In this document: positions 1 to 11,798 of the stretch, piece after piece
How the letters are laid out: each line of letters opens with the position of its first letter
Position numbering within the stretch: the first letter of the stretch is position 1
Source of the DNA: Diphasiastrum complanatum
Lineage: Eukaryota > Streptophyta > Lycopodiopsida > Lycopodiales > Lycopodiaceae
Length of the DNA stretch: 64,000 nucleotides
Direction: 5' to 3'
NCBI GenBank assembly: GCA_029204225.1
Contig: CM055096.1
Location: 35,682,139 to 35,746,138, forward strand
Program-made: the position numbers and the translations under genes
The notes under the pieces: generated by a model
Seen by the model: the letters and a program-made list of their open reading frames with translations, nothing else
Databases searched by the model: none
Told to the model about the DNA's origin: nothing

Positions 1-2308
1 TATTTGGAGGATGATTGGTCGTGGCTTGAGGCAATAGCCTTATCCGACAGAGCTTAACCGAATCATCGTTGCAAGAGGGAGACCTCGTCGATATTGTAGG
101 GTCGAAGTTCTCGTGTCGTAGTAGCCCTCCCGCCTGTCAACAAGGGTTAGAACATTGGATAGGTGCCTAACTATGAATAGATACTCCTTTTAGTTAGTTC
201 TCTACTTTTTCCCTAACACTAGCACCACTAACACTACCCACCCCTAACTCTGCTCCACTAAACTAGCATTCATATGATTTTTATGAAAGGGGAGAGAGAG
301 TAGAAATGAGAGAGAGAGAAAGAAAGAAAGAGGGAGGGAGAATTGTGATGGAGGTTAGCTCAAATGCTCAATGATGTCATTGCTTATGGAAAAACTTTAA
401 CTAGCATAAACAAAAAGCATGGAAAATGGAAATAATAAGCAATCCACAACAATGGCATAAGCAAGAGTGATTAGCAAATGAGGATGCTTGAGCTCCCACA
501 ATGGTAGAGTCTCCTATTGGCTAATATTCACAATGATCCTACTCATTCATCTTGGACCCAACTTGATCCAAGGGTCCATAACAAGTAAATTAGTATTCAG
601 AAGATTCATGTGAATCCAAAGTTGGACCCAACTCTAAAAAAATAAACTTCTAAGTTTAAAATGACTTTGGGCCTCAAGTTTTATTTTAATTACAAAGGGC
701 CCAAGTCCATTATTTCTATTTACATTCGCCTTGCGTGCTCCTTGGGTCATGGACTTATATGCGCAGGAAGTGTAGCGCAGGCATCCCAAAGGGAGCTGGG
801 AACCACGACTTAGCTTCCCAGCCTTCAACTCTTGCCATCCAAATCCACTTGACATACAAGCAGCCAACTCGCCAACAAAGATCAGACTTAACCAACTTGA
901 AGTTCCAAAATCAACATTGAGATCCAACCTGGCGCCATGCCAGATCGGGGGTCCCGATGTGGGTGACTTCCCTCCGCGCCAGCCGCCCGACATACATCAA
1001 ACTTAACTAACTCAAAGCTTCGTTACAAACGAGTAACAAACATTCTAAGCAAGCGGTCTGACTTACATCAGACTTAACCAACTGAAAGCTTCATCATGAG
1101 CGCTGGAAGCCAACCTGGCCCCACGCCAGACTGGACAGCCATAAACAGGTAACTTCCACCCAAGCAAGCTATCCAACTCAGCCGACAAGTTAGAGCTCGT
1201 TCCCCAAGAGCTTAACCCATTCACGTTCATGCAAGGAACACTCATAACCACAAGTCGCGACAGATATGGAGACAACCAATTTCTGGACCAAATGGTCCCG
1301 ACAGCATACCGCTGGCGCCACGGACCGAATGGTCCCAACGGCATACCGCTGGCGTCCCGGGATACGACCCTCAGCTATGTGCCAAATTAAAAAGTTTGAA
1401 GCGGCCTTACAACTGGCGCTTTTACCGAACACTGAAACCCAGAAGGTAATCAGAGTCAGTTTGAGAAAAATCTCACTTTATTGATAATTCTGAGAATGTT
1501 ACATTTCAAGTGTGTGACCGACCCTAGTCTTCGAGGCGCTGGCATGCCAAGGCGAGTGCCAGGACAACATTCCAGCAAGGGAGGCTGAGACTTGGTTGGA
1601 GCTCGCCCTGAGTCGCAACCCGCACTCCCCTATAGTATTGGTGGGATTCGCCACCTCCCCTCATACCAAGTACTCTATCCAGGCTGGTAAAACACGCTTT
1701 CTCTCTCTAGAAAGTCATTTTCTCTCTCTAGAATTTATTGATCCCAAGGCTTCCTTTAATCATGCCTAGATCGTGTGAGGTGATTGCACATCGATCTGAG
1801 CTCTCTGGACTTCGCTAGAACCGATCAAAGATTTTCAGCCATAGCAACTTGGTGTCGGCTGGATTCTGGTCACAGTGGCACCGGGCGCCGGGAGCAGCAG
1901 GGGTGCTGCTCGCGCCAAGGACAATACTAGCGCCGGTGGCGCCAGAAGTAAGGCTTGTAAAGGTAACTTTACAACAGGAAGCCATGCCCTCGCAACACAT
2001 TTATTGACTCACTTTCTTTATTCGCTCTATGTTGGGAATACCCCCAATAGGACCCACGGCCTGAAGTAGTGCCAGTCCCTCGGCACTCTACCGGTTTAGT
2101 AAAGTGAGCATTTGGCTCGCCACTGGTTGATCAGGTATATCGTTACGTCTTCCATAAAGGTGATTCTGCCAATATTATTCAAGTCCTTACTTGTGTGCAG
2201 GGACTTGTGGACGCCGATGATCCATCGTTGATCGATCCAAACTTGGAAATGGCTCGTCCAGGGGTGGCCCAGAAGGCCGGCTCGGTAATACACATGAGCG
2301 ATTGGCAG
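1..2308. other. unassigned region without a recognisable gene
   Basis: No convincing coding signal is seen on either strand; the open frames are short and have no family motif. Visible structure is limited to a GA-rich purine stretch (about 285-345), degenerate direct repeats around 885-1140 and 1290-1361, and a TTTCTCTCTCTAGAA motif occurring twice near 1700-1732. The composition resembles LTR or retrotransposon leader DNA, but I could not fix any boundary. Confidence 0.5.
885..1361. repeat. short degenerate direct repeats
   Basis: Variants of GACTTAACCAACTTGAAG occur near 885, 1008 and 1071. Two are followed by related AACCTGGCGCCATGCCAGA-type blocks (about 928 and 1113). Further on, a block of about 33 bp beginning AATGGTCCC and containing CATACCGCTGGCG occurs twice in tandem (about 1290-1326 and 1329-1361). 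These look like decayed minisatellite-like units, possibly inside an old LTR. No function can be assigned. Confidence 0.45.
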
Positions 2309-4585
2309 CTAATCCTCCACACGATCTGAGGCCAATGCCTTATTAAGATCGAAACAAATTGGTGGGAGAAAGTTATCCCACTTGGTCTCGATTCCCATAA
2401 GATATTCCAAGTCCTGGGCATAAGTTGCTGCCGCGCGGGCTGTTGGATCTGGACAATTGAAATACTCAGTGGAAAATTTGCTGAGAGCCCTTTGGGCATT
2501 TACAACCATTGTCCAGCCATGCTCGGAGTTGATTTTTGGCCAATTGCAGTTGTTGAGCATGATTTTGTCCATTGGGGTGCCGCATTCCGCCCATTTGGTT
2601 CGTCGTAGATATGGCAGGAAATGGACGTTTACCCGAAGTTGTTGAGGACTTGTCACATAAGCCCTGATGGACGCAGGGTCATGCTCAAAGAGCTGGTGAC
2701 GCCACTTTGGTTGTGGTAAGAGGGCGGGGAGTGCCTGCAGCTTGTTTCCCTTGATAGTTTGCACTGAAAATGATATCTGCCAACTGTCTCTTGAAGACTC
2801 GTGGGGATATTTGGATAAGAATTTGTTAATTTTCTCCTCCACGGACTTGGGGCATCTGAAAGCCCAACTGGCAGATATAGAGTGCGAGCCTTTTGATGAG
2901 GAGGCTTGTCCTTCTCTGTGGCTTATGGTTGGGACCCGTGTCTTGTCCTTGTTCCTCCATCTCAGCGCCAGTATCGGGAGGCCCTTGGTCTTGCCCTTCT
3001 GACCCATGGGCTTGTGTCCCTTGCTGCCTGCTAGCCTTGATCTTGGCTTGTGCTTGTCTGGGCAGCATCAAAGAGAGGTGGCATTGGAATTACCACCAGG
3101 GTTTGCTGAGCCTTCTGTTCCATAAATTTTTGACAAGCCTTGAGGGCTTGTTTGACCTGGATGAGCTCATGAGTTGCGTTGGCCCGATCGAAACTCCGCC
3201 TGGCAGCTGTTCAGAGTTTGACTGTAGACCTGCACCTGATGCCTGAAAAGATTCATCTCTGCTTGAGAGAGTGGCCTTGAATCAGGTGTGGATTGAGCTA
3301 ACCAGACTAGTTTTTCACTTTGCAGTGCTTGCACCTCCGCTCCCAAGCGTGTATTTTCTGCTTTATATATTTGGAGTTGCGCTTGGAGGGGGCAAGTCGT
3401 TGGGACACTTCAGACTGAAGCTCCTGCACCTTTGTGGAGACATCCGTCAGCGCTTTGGAGAGGCTCTAGATATATTGATTGAGGCCGTCCTCATTTTGCT
3501 GCAGTTTCGTGATCTCCCAGTGCCCGCCTTGTTCGTGTTGTTGAGCGATGATCAGCTCATGCTACAACTTTGTGATTTTTGCACGTCTCCAAGGCTTGGT
3601 AGGTCGTCGTTAGGTCCGTTGGAGCAGCCGGTACACTGAGCTTGTAGGGGCTTGTGAGGTAGTGGCCCCGACGACCTGTACAGTGTCGTCATCGTCCTCC
3701 TCTATGAGTTTCTCCGGTGATCTCTTGTCATCTGGTGCGGTGGGATCTGCATGATCTGGTGATGGAATAAAAACAGTTTGTACAAATGCGTCATCAGGCA
3801 ATGGTTGATCGCCCTCGGCAGCCTTTGATGGAGAAGTGGGTGGTGTGGGAGGAACAAAAGTGGAGACAAGAATGGGGACAGCTTGTCCAAAAGAGAGAAT
3901 GGAGGGCATAGAGGAAAACTGTAGGGTGGTTGTGGATGGAAGGAGAAGATAGGGTTGAAGTGGCCTGGCATGGCGGTGAAAAGTTTATAACTTGCATCCA
4001 CACCAGGGTTTCCGGAGACAACTGTGAATCAGCAGGATTGAACTAGAGAGGGACAACGGTGGAAACAGGGATAATAGAAGATGCGATAGTAATGGAAGGG
4101 GTGGTAGATGATAGAACAGAGGGAGAAGTAGTATCTATAGATGAGATGGGAATGAAAACAGAAGCTACAGTTGTGGGAGGAACAGAAGGAAGAGGAACGA
4201 CAACAAAAACAGTGGTAGGGGGCTGTAAAGAAGAGGAAGTGGCAGTGGTAGAAGCCAGAACTGTTACTGGTGGGGTGGTGGTGGTACGACATCTGGTAGC
4301 AGGTGGAGATGAGGAGGAGGGGGCAGCGCCACACATTTTTTTGCTGGTCATCATGTCAGTGACTACAATTTGGACAGATGTGGATGCGGTGGATGGAGGA
4401 TAGAGGCTAGTGTGTGGCACAGTGTATGATAAAAGGCTGGAATGGCGGAAGCCGTGCACTTTTGCCTTGAGAAGTGCACAGGTGAAGTTACATAGCAAGG
4501 GACCCGCTGCAATATGGTCACAAGTGTTTGGTTTGATGGAGCTTGTTAATTCGTGGATGAGGAAGGCATGCCAGTCGTATGGCAC
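2309..4585 (-). pseudogene. ORF-X copy A: unknown Pro/Ser/Thr-rich protein, decayed
   Basis: I do not recognise the family. On the minus strand a block at the N-terminal side (about 4585-4440) carries a YDWHAF motif and an IK...LL...ALLKAK helix-like segment. A long Ser/Thr/Pro-rich, low-complexity stretch follows (4440-4043), then a PPTPP and acidic DDDD linker (about 3909-3650). The C-terminal block (3007-2309) ends WDNFLPPICFDLNKAL...SD. Open frames break between blocks, so the copy is non-functional or the gene has introns. The copy at 6065-9300 shares both the YDW block and the C-terminal block, which shows that this is a repeated family and not random open frame. No signal peptide, membrane segment or catalytic motif is visible. 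It is probably carried by a transposable element. Confidence 0.45.
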
Positions 4586-4783
4586 AATTGTGGGTGTTCA
4601 CAAATTCTTGTTGAAACTGTGAACATGGCTTTTTTTTTTCTTCTTCTTCTTTGTTACGTCTCAGGTGGTTACCGCTTTGGAAACCGGGTGTTTTTGCCTG
4701 TTTCTAGAAGCCAATTCTTTATAGTTAAGTCCTCTTGTTTAGAACGGTTTCTAGACAGAAATGTTTCTCAGTGTGCAAAGTGT

Positions 4784-5679
4784 ATTCCCAACCTGTTAGT
4801 GGGATGCAATGGTTACGTTCACTCAGCTACATGCATTTACAAGCCATGTAACCAAACTCTGCTCAAGCATAGATTAACGTTCTGGGACAGAGAGCAAGTC
4901 TACAAATTTGTCTACCAAACTATCCTAAGAAATCAGAGAACAATACAACAACAGGATTAAGCTACAAAACAAGAAACAAGAATCAAGAAAGCTAACTTCC
5001 TAACAACATTCTAGCAACCCAAGAATCAAGAAACACCCATTTCTTGATGCTTGGAATACCCAAGAACAATCAAGGACAAGATTGTTAGTGAATATGCAAG
5101 ATTAGATCCACAATCTCAGTCTATATAGTTTACCTGCATGGTGAAACTACAAAATCAAGAAACAAGGAAGTTAATCCACATCTACATTCCACATTGCAAG
5201 AAAGTAAGCAAGAAATCTAATTAATCTACATTCACAACAAGAAATCAGAACATGTTCATAGGAATTTCACTCAAGAAGATAGCCATGAACAAGGAGCTTC
5301 TCAATTGCCAAGAACTTGTGGAGGATCTTCTTTACTCAATCAAGAGAGATGACAATACAATAAAAGCTCCCTCACAAGAGAGGGGGACTAGAGGTCACCA
5401 TCAAAAGGTGGCTCACTCTAAGTTATTTAAGGGGGTCTACACTTATTTACATTGCCTAGGAACATTACTAGCCCCTACATGGTCATTCCATCTCTGGGAT
5501 ACACCATGTAGGCTCACATAGAAAATAGCTGCAATCCTAGCCAGTAATCCTCAGCTCTCATGCTCAGCTCTCAGCTTCTTTTGCTCACCTCCTTTTGAGA
5601 CCTCCTCGGCCATGGGTGAGAGATACTCTGTGTTTTCAGCTTGGCTCAGCATCTGGGGATTCTATGGAATCCGCTAACA
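4784..5679 (-). repeat. LTR fragment (3' LTR of a minus-strand element)
   Basis: About 900 bp are similar throughout to 35538-36443 and more distantly to 41620-42366. Shared landmarks are ATTCCCAACCTG at the left edge, CTCACAAGAGAGGG, CACCATCAAAAGGTGGCTCA, CCTACATGGTC and the right terminus CGCTAACA. Read on the minus strand the right edge starts TGTTAGCGGATTC, an LTR-type TG start. Just outside it lies CCACCCCTAAT, which on the minus strand is the purine tract ATTAGGGGTGG expected before a 3' LTR. The left (inner U5) part present at 35051-35537 is missing, so this copy is truncated at 4784. Confidence 0.6.
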
Positions 5680-6064
5680 TTATCCACCCCTAATCTGTTG
5701 CAGGACCCACTGCAACACAAGTCAGGTGATGTCATTCCGCTTGGCACTTGGAAAAACGTGGATCTTCATTCGCTTCCGTAAAACTAGGTGCTTATTATCT
5801 GCAAAACTATTCTGCAAAAATGGGGATCCCTCAATGGCCGCTACATTCCAGCCCTCTTGAAAGCCTCTTGCGAGTCCTGCTCACCTTGTTATCGTGCAAC
5901 CCGCTTTCTCGAAACTCACTTTTCATCCTAGGGCCTCAAAGACTTGGAAGCGTACCCTACTTCCATAGGATAACGGCCCTAGGTAATCCCGCATCTTCTC
6001 TATGAAGCCCATTTCCTATCAGTCTTCTATCATAGTGACATTACGTGATGACATGAAGGCCGCT
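5680..6064 (-). other. retrotransposon tail sequence next to the LTR
   Basis: This holds the polypurine tract (5684-5695 in complement) and about 130 bp (5694-5830) that resemble 42371-42530: CACCCCTAAT, GGACCCACTGCAAC, CACTTGGAAAA and the AGGTGCTTATT block. It therefore belongs with the LTR at 4784-5679 as the 3' internal end of the same kind of element. No intact reading frame is seen. Confidence 0.4.
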
Positions 6065-9000
6065 CTACAGTAGAGTCGGGCCATCATCTTTTTCTGACTG
6101 GAGGGCTATGTCAGGATTGATCCTTATTGGATCCAAGCCACAATCCCAAAAACACTCTTGCTGCATTAGAAAGGCCATTGATCAACAATATTTGGCACTT
6201 TCTTGCACGCACAGATCAGCACTAGTCTTGTATTTGTGCCCGAAATCCAATAACTGTAGCCTTATGTTATCCAGGGAGATATTGCCTAAAATTCCTGGAA
6301 TCACCGGCCAGTTTACCAATTCGACCCGTGGTTTCTCTGCAGGCGATGGATTTCTTCATTTGAGTGGCATTATAAAGGATCAATTTGTTTCCATGTCAGT
6401 GCCCTCAGATACTCTTGCAGCCGTCTGCTATCTCTTAGGACTTTGCTCCACCATTCAAGTTGCAGTTGCAGTGCCACAACGATCTCAGCCCTTGCGGAGT
6501 ATTGGCTTTGATCAATCTCCTCTCTGCCTCCCCTCATGTTGGGAGGATATTTTCTTTCGACATTTTTCGACTCTTTGGTATCGGCCATCTTACCCCTTGG
6601 CCTGGTAGGAGAAGCTGCCCTACGTCGTTGTGGTGGCCTTTCCAGGTAGTCATCCAAGGCCTTAGTGCACATATCCTTTTCCTTAGCCCGCTCGTACATG
6701 GCTCAACTGCACCTGTGTCTTGCATGGGCAAGAATCTTCTAGTTTCCAGTGCATCTGCTAGGAAGTCGTCATCACCCCCGGTGTCAGTGTTAGTTTCTGG
6801 AGGGTCTGGGATGGAGTGATCTGGAGAGAGAGGCGCAGGGATGACAGGGTTAGGAGGAGGTGGATTTAACAAATTGTACGCCGCACCGGGGGAGTGGAGT
6901 TGTTGTAGGAGCTCGTCCAGTCGGGCTTTGTACGTGTCAACTGGACCTTTAGATGGGCCAAATACTCTACTAGGAGGTGGTGGAGAAGAGAAAAGTGAGG
7001 AGACAGGGTAAGTAGGAACAAATGTTTTAGAAAAATTAAATGCAAAATAAGATGAGGGGTTAAAAGGTGAAGGGGGAAGGGGAAAAACTTCGGAAGAAGC
7101 TTTGGCTCTCTAGCCACCCGATCTTGAGCTACCATCTGATGGTCGGGTTTGCCCGTCCTTATTGTCTGCTCCATCATCTCCATCATCGTCCTGTAGTTTC
7201 TTTGTAGGAGCACCGGCTTGGGCCTTGCACGCCGTGTCCCATAATTGGTTCACCTTGTCCAAGACTTGCTGCAGGGGCTTTTTCATTTTTTCAAGCTGCT
7301 TCTGGAACTCAAGGATGATCTTTTCCTGTCTGGCCATGACATCCTCAAAATTTTTCTTCTCGGCTTCTCATTCCTGGATCAGTTGCACATATTTCTCCAT
7401 CTGTATGGTTGTGGCCTGTGGGGCCTAGAAGTGTATGTCCTCGGACTTAACCAGAGGGGCACCAACTGTCATTGCACCCGACGATCCATCTTGTGCTTAG
7501 TCGATCTAGGCCATCTGATGCTTCAGTTGTTCTTGGACCTCTTCCAATGTGTTCTTCTGCCCGGCCATCACGGATCTTATTTCATCTGTCTCTTTTTCTT
7601 TTTCTTTGGCCAGCTTCACTGTTGTGCGACCTCTTGGCCCTGGTACTGGACCCTATTCTCAAGCACTTGGTGTTGGCTTATCAACCAATGCATGGGGTAG
7701 CTTGCTTCGTATAGGCCAATCATCGAGCGTTTAGTTGCTCCAGAGAGCTTCTCAGGTTTAGTGATGGTTGGGTACTGATCAGGGGTGTGGGATGGTGAAG
7801 CTAATCCAAAAAATAAACATTGCAGAGGAAATGAAGGTGGAAGCGGAGGAAGTGGAGAAACAATGTTAAGAGAATTGGTGGTGGTTGTGGTGGTGGTGGT
7901 GGTTAGTGGAGGGGTCAGACTTTCTCCTGACTGATCCGCTTTCTCAGGTTCATCATCGCTAATCTCCATCAGGTTTGCAACATCAAAATATTGTGATGTG
8001 TCCTGGAGAGTATGGACTTGCTGGGCCTGTGGTTGCTGGTCTTGTGATTGTTGAGCCGCTCCCGTGTCTTGGGGAATGGTACTCCCCACTTCTCCCCCCC
8101 CCAAAGAATGTGCGTTTGGTGAAGTTGGCGGCATTGGCGAGGTAATCAACAAGGGTGGGGTGGTGATTTGATCTGGTGGCTCAACTGATGTGGATGTGCT
8201 TGGTGCTGTTGTAGAAGTGGCTGTTCCATCACCCCCATCAATGGTGTGTGAGGGTGATGAGTGTTGTTGAGAGGCTGCTTGGGAGGATGAGTTCCCATCA
8301 TCAGAATCGGATTCTTTAAAATCTGTGTTGTCTAGTGATTTTCTCTTGGTCTAAAGCTTCCTGCGGATGCGTTGTTGCCTTGTGTTTGGCAACTGGGCCT
8401 TAGAAGTGTCAGCCTGTTGAGCTGCCAATGATGCTTCTGCATCTGGATCTGGTTGAGAGCTTTGTGGCTTGTTTACCAGTGGAATAATACTGGTGTTTGG
8501 CCTTTTGGGTGGAAATCCTGATGGTGAAGTGGCCCTTGAGCATGAACGCTTGGACTTTTTGGACTCAATAGGGATGTCCTAGGCTCTGTCTGGTGCTTGT
8601 AGTTGTCCTCGAAGTTGGGCACCATTTTTTACCTGATTAACTATGAGATCCATCATCAGGTACCCCAGCAAATTTGTTGCTTGTCCTTGATACAGTCATG
8701 AAGGTAGTTCGAAGCAAATTGTGTCCAATCATAAAGGTTTTGGGCATGCAATCGTGAATCTGCCATCATGTGGAATAGAGACATTGGTACCCGCAACACC
8801 TTTGTTCTCAGTCATTGTGTGTACCTGGTCAAGTACGCACATGCCACTGCCAGTTGTTGATCATTGATTGCCTCAATGCGATACCCATCTTTATTCTTCC
8901 ATTTCTCCACTGAGGGATCGATATACTTGAAATAAGTTGTCTGCTCAATCTTTTGGAGTGTCCTGGTAATAGCATTTGGTCCACGAGGGAACCCGAATGT

Positions 9001-9300
9001 ATGCAAGTCGGCTGCGACAAAATATATATTATATATATAGTTCCTAACAGGAGGAACTATGAACTGGCATGACCTTGTAATGACATTGTATTTGGCATAT
9101 GCCATGTGCAACAAGTATGGGCTTTGATACCTAGTCAGGACAGAGATTTGGAACTCAATTGCCTTGAAAAAGGGCTGAGCCTGTTGGTACCAGATATGCA
9201 TTTCTTGAATATCCAGTTTGTATAGCTGGATGTCGATCTTATTAGCATCGGGGTCGTCGGAACTAGAACTCTGGTTGGAAGACTTGGTGAAAAACTGAAA
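6065..9300 (-). pseudogene. ORF-X copy B: unknown low-complexity protein, decayed
   Basis: This is a second, diverged copy of the family at 2309-4585. From the N-terminal side it has a structured block (about 9290-8812, including PFFKAIEF and the LLHMAYAKY segment). Next comes a LYDWTQF...IKDK block (about 8720-8660) with a frameshift. Then follow a Ser/Thr/Pro/Gln-rich stretch with a poly-Thr run (8152-7620), a Lys/Gln/Leu-rich coiled-coil-like segment (7337-7250), an acidic and Pro-rich linker (6872-6750), and a C-terminal block ending W...L.PI..NPDIALQSE. An in-frame TGA lies at 6182-6184, and the frame closes at 6065. The ORF's apparent N-terminus upstream of 9300 is a translation of a DNA motif array and is probably not protein. 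It lies 3' of a Gypsy pol on the same strand, a position where some Gypsy elements carry an extra gene, but a membrane-anchored envelope is not supported. Confidence 0.45.
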
Positions 9301-9329
9301 AAAAAACAATGTTCTGGAAAAAATGCATT

Positions 9330-9850
9330 GGTTGAGATTTGAGACAGGGATAAGGGTGGCTTCAGCTCGATCGAGATGTGATGGGTGTGTGTCGGTCGAG
9401 ATTGGATGGAAGGTCATCGGTTGAGATGGGAGTGAAATTCTTCGGTCAAGATGGGACTTGATGGCTTTGGTCGAGAAGTGGCTGGATGGCTTCAGTTGAG
9501 AAGTGACTGGATGGCTTTGGTTGAGAAGGCAAGTGAAGGCATCAATCGAGAAGGGACTGAAAAGACGTCGGTCGAAATGGAAGTGAAAAACATGTGCAAA
9601 GTGAAGGATGTTCCTATAAGAAAGGAAGGTGACGGAATGAGGTTGGGGAGTGCTCTGGTCAAGATCGGACATAAGTGCTTCGGTTGAGATCTGATTGGAT
9701 GTTTCGATTGAGATCTAACTCAAATGCTCCGGTTGAGATCTGACTGGAGTGCTCTGGTTGAGATCTGACTGGAGTGCTCCGGTTGAGATCTGACTGGAAT
9801 GCTTTGGTTGAGATCTGATAGAACTCCTTTATGGAGAAATGGAGTTGTGT
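9330..9850. repeat. array of degenerate GGTCGAGATCTGA motifs (left)
   Basis: Some 18-20 degenerate copies of a motif of about 24-26 bp (CGGTTGAGATCTGACTGGA and relatives, with TGCTC or GGCTT spacers) follow one another. The same motif family recurs at 15560-15915. The two arrays therefore bracket the Gypsy gag-pol and may belong to its LTRs or leader. Order and spacing are irregular, unlike a clean satellite. Confidence 0.65.
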
Positions 9851-10200
9851 GATGCAAGTGAAGAACTCCAGGAGGGAAAATATGACTGTGGCTCAAATTA
9901 GAAGTTCTTATCGGAAAGAAGTATCTTAGTGATTGGATGTATGCTTGATTGGGAATATTGAGATATCATACAGACAGAAATGAGATGGGCCTAAAGTGTG
10001 ACAAATCTGATGGAGTCTGGCATTTGTTGACTTATAACACGCATGGTAAATGGAAATTTACAGAAAAAATGAAAATGCACGAAAGTAAATAAATGCAGAC
10101 ATGAATTATAAAATTAGAAAAAAAAGGGTACTAAAAAGAGGCATGCAAAAAGACGATAATGAAACAAGAAAAAATGTAAAATATATATCACGGAATAAAA

Positions 10201-10623
10201 TTAAATGGGGTCAACAAAAAATAACTCTTCGTAATACCGCCATAGATGACCACCATTGACGATAGTGTCTAGGAGTACTCCGTCGAGTGTTTGCGGCTGG
10301 ACTGCACCATTAGGAATGATTTTATTGATAACATAAGGTCCTTCACTCCGGAATTTCAATTTTTTGGGGTGCTTCTTAGATGTACAAAGAAGTACCTGGT
10401 CACCTAAGTGTAAATCCTTGTTGCGTAAGTGATGGTCATGCCAGGCCTTTTGGCATCTTTTGTTAACTAGTTGTGCATGGTAAGATATGAGTCTTGTCTC
10501 GCATAACTGGGCTAACGTAGATAGTCCGGTCTTTACTTCTTGTTCAATTGTAGCTTTCTCATAGAGATCTGTAGAAAAGGCTTCCATGACTCTTAGAGAA
10601 GGTACTAAGAATTCTACAAGCAT
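10201..10623 (-). pseudogene. Gypsy integrase C-terminal domain fragment
   Basis: The 140-residue frame starts inside the integrase catalytic-core tail (VEFLVPSLRV), continues with the helical ETRL...AW stretch, and ends with the small barrel typical of Gypsy integrases (DQVLLCTSKKHPKKLKF, GPYVI, then an HLW...YY tail). The HHCC finger and the three acidic catalytic residues are absent, so it cannot act as an integrase. It follows the RNase H fragment by only a few tens of bases, which points to an internal deletion. The plus-strand fragment at 28745-29820 carries what is missing here, from another Gypsy copy. Confidence 0.8.
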
Positions 10624-10657
10624 AAATTAAATTCCTCGAGTATTAATAACCATCAAG

Positions 10658-11798
10658 CTATTCGGCCCATTTTACAAGATTTGTTAACGATATATGACAG
10701 GGCTTGATGGTCGGTATAGAAGGCAAAGGCCCTAGTAAGTAATGTCTGAGTTGTTGAACAACATAGACCATAGCCAATGCTTCTCTTTCGGTTGTAGTGT
10801 AGTTTACTTCAGCAGGCACTAGTTGCCTACTCAAGAAACATATTGGAAAGTCCTTGCCATACTCGCCCGGTTGTGCAAGAAGACCCACCCTATGGCATAC
10901 TTACTTGTCTGTATGCACATGGAACTCTTTCATGTAGTTTGGTGAATGAAGTATGGGTGCTGTTGTAAGGGCTATTTTTAACTCCTCAAAAGCTCTAATG
11001 GGTGCTTCGGTCCATCTAAGATCTACCACAACTAAATAAATGAGACGTGCCTTGCTGACATAATCGAGTATAAAGATGCGATAATAATTAGTGTGATCTA
11101 GGAATACATAAACCTCCTTTATTGTTGCAGGTAAGGCCATTTCAAATATAACCTTGATTTTTGAAGGGTCGGTAGAAATACCGTCCTTTGAAATTATATG
11201 TCCGAGTACTACCCCATGGGTGGCCCAAATTTGACACTTATCAAGGTTTCGTAGAATTCCAAATCCACGGCAGTGAATGAAGATTTTCTCTAGTGCATCA
11301 AGGTGCATAGCCACTGAGGAATGTACACCCAGATCGTCGAGATAAATCTTGATAATCCGATGTAACAAATCTTGAAACGCCCTTTGCATGACATGTTGAA
11401 AGGTAGAAGGGGCATTACACAGGCCAAAAGGCATGACATTGTAAGCATAAACCCCCATTTTCTATTGCAAAGGTTGTTTTATGTCTATATTCAGGGGCTA
11501 TTTGAACAAGAAAATAATCGCTGAATCCATGCAAGAAACTGAAAGTTTTAGCTCCTGCCATTTCCTCTAAGATTTGGGTCGTTAAAGACAAGGGAAAATG
11601 GTCCTTTTTCGTAACCGCATTAAGGTTTTTTAGATCGACACAGATACGAAGTTTGCCATCCTTCTTGGGTATAACCACAATGGGTGATACCCAATCAGTA
11701 TGTTGGACTTCATAAATGTAACCATCATCCAACAATTTTTTAATATCCTCATCAATTCCCTCGCAATAGACAGAGTTACATCTATATGGTTTAGTCAA
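10658..11798 (-). pseudogene. Gypsy reverse transcriptase and truncated RNase H
   Basis: Two overlapping frames give most of a Gypsy RT. The N-terminal part (11798-11415) has SPIVVIPKKDGKLRICVD and the palm strand, with FLHGFSDYFLVQI where the first catalytic Asp is kept. The second frame (11458-10901) has YNVMPFGLCNAPSTFQ and the YLDD active site. The junction needs a frameshift at about 11450. RNase H starts in the third frame (10888: SRQLVPAEVNYTTTEREALA) and is cut at about 10700. The RT core residues are present, but no continuous product can be made. Confidence 0.85.

Noticed and set aside
735-1484. Short overlapping frames near the left edge
   Set aside because: No homology, low-complexity or repeat-derived, and interrupted in all directions.
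4059-4403. Plus-strand frame rich in Glu, Gly and Val
   Set aside because: It is the complement of the Thr/Pro/Ser-rich low-complexity part of ORF-X copy A, not an independent gene.
9330-9672. N-terminal extension of ORF-X copy B
   Set aside because: This part translates the degenerate GGTCGAGATC motif array, so its repeated LDR-like residues are not evidence of protein.
9330-9850. CRISPR-like array
   Set aside because: Repeats are degenerate, spacers are short and repeat-like themselves, and the context is a plant retrotransposon.
9300-10200. A retroviral-type envelope gene after the Gypsy pol
   Set aside because: No signal peptide, membrane segment or glycosylated ectodomain pattern can be seen in the downstream frame.
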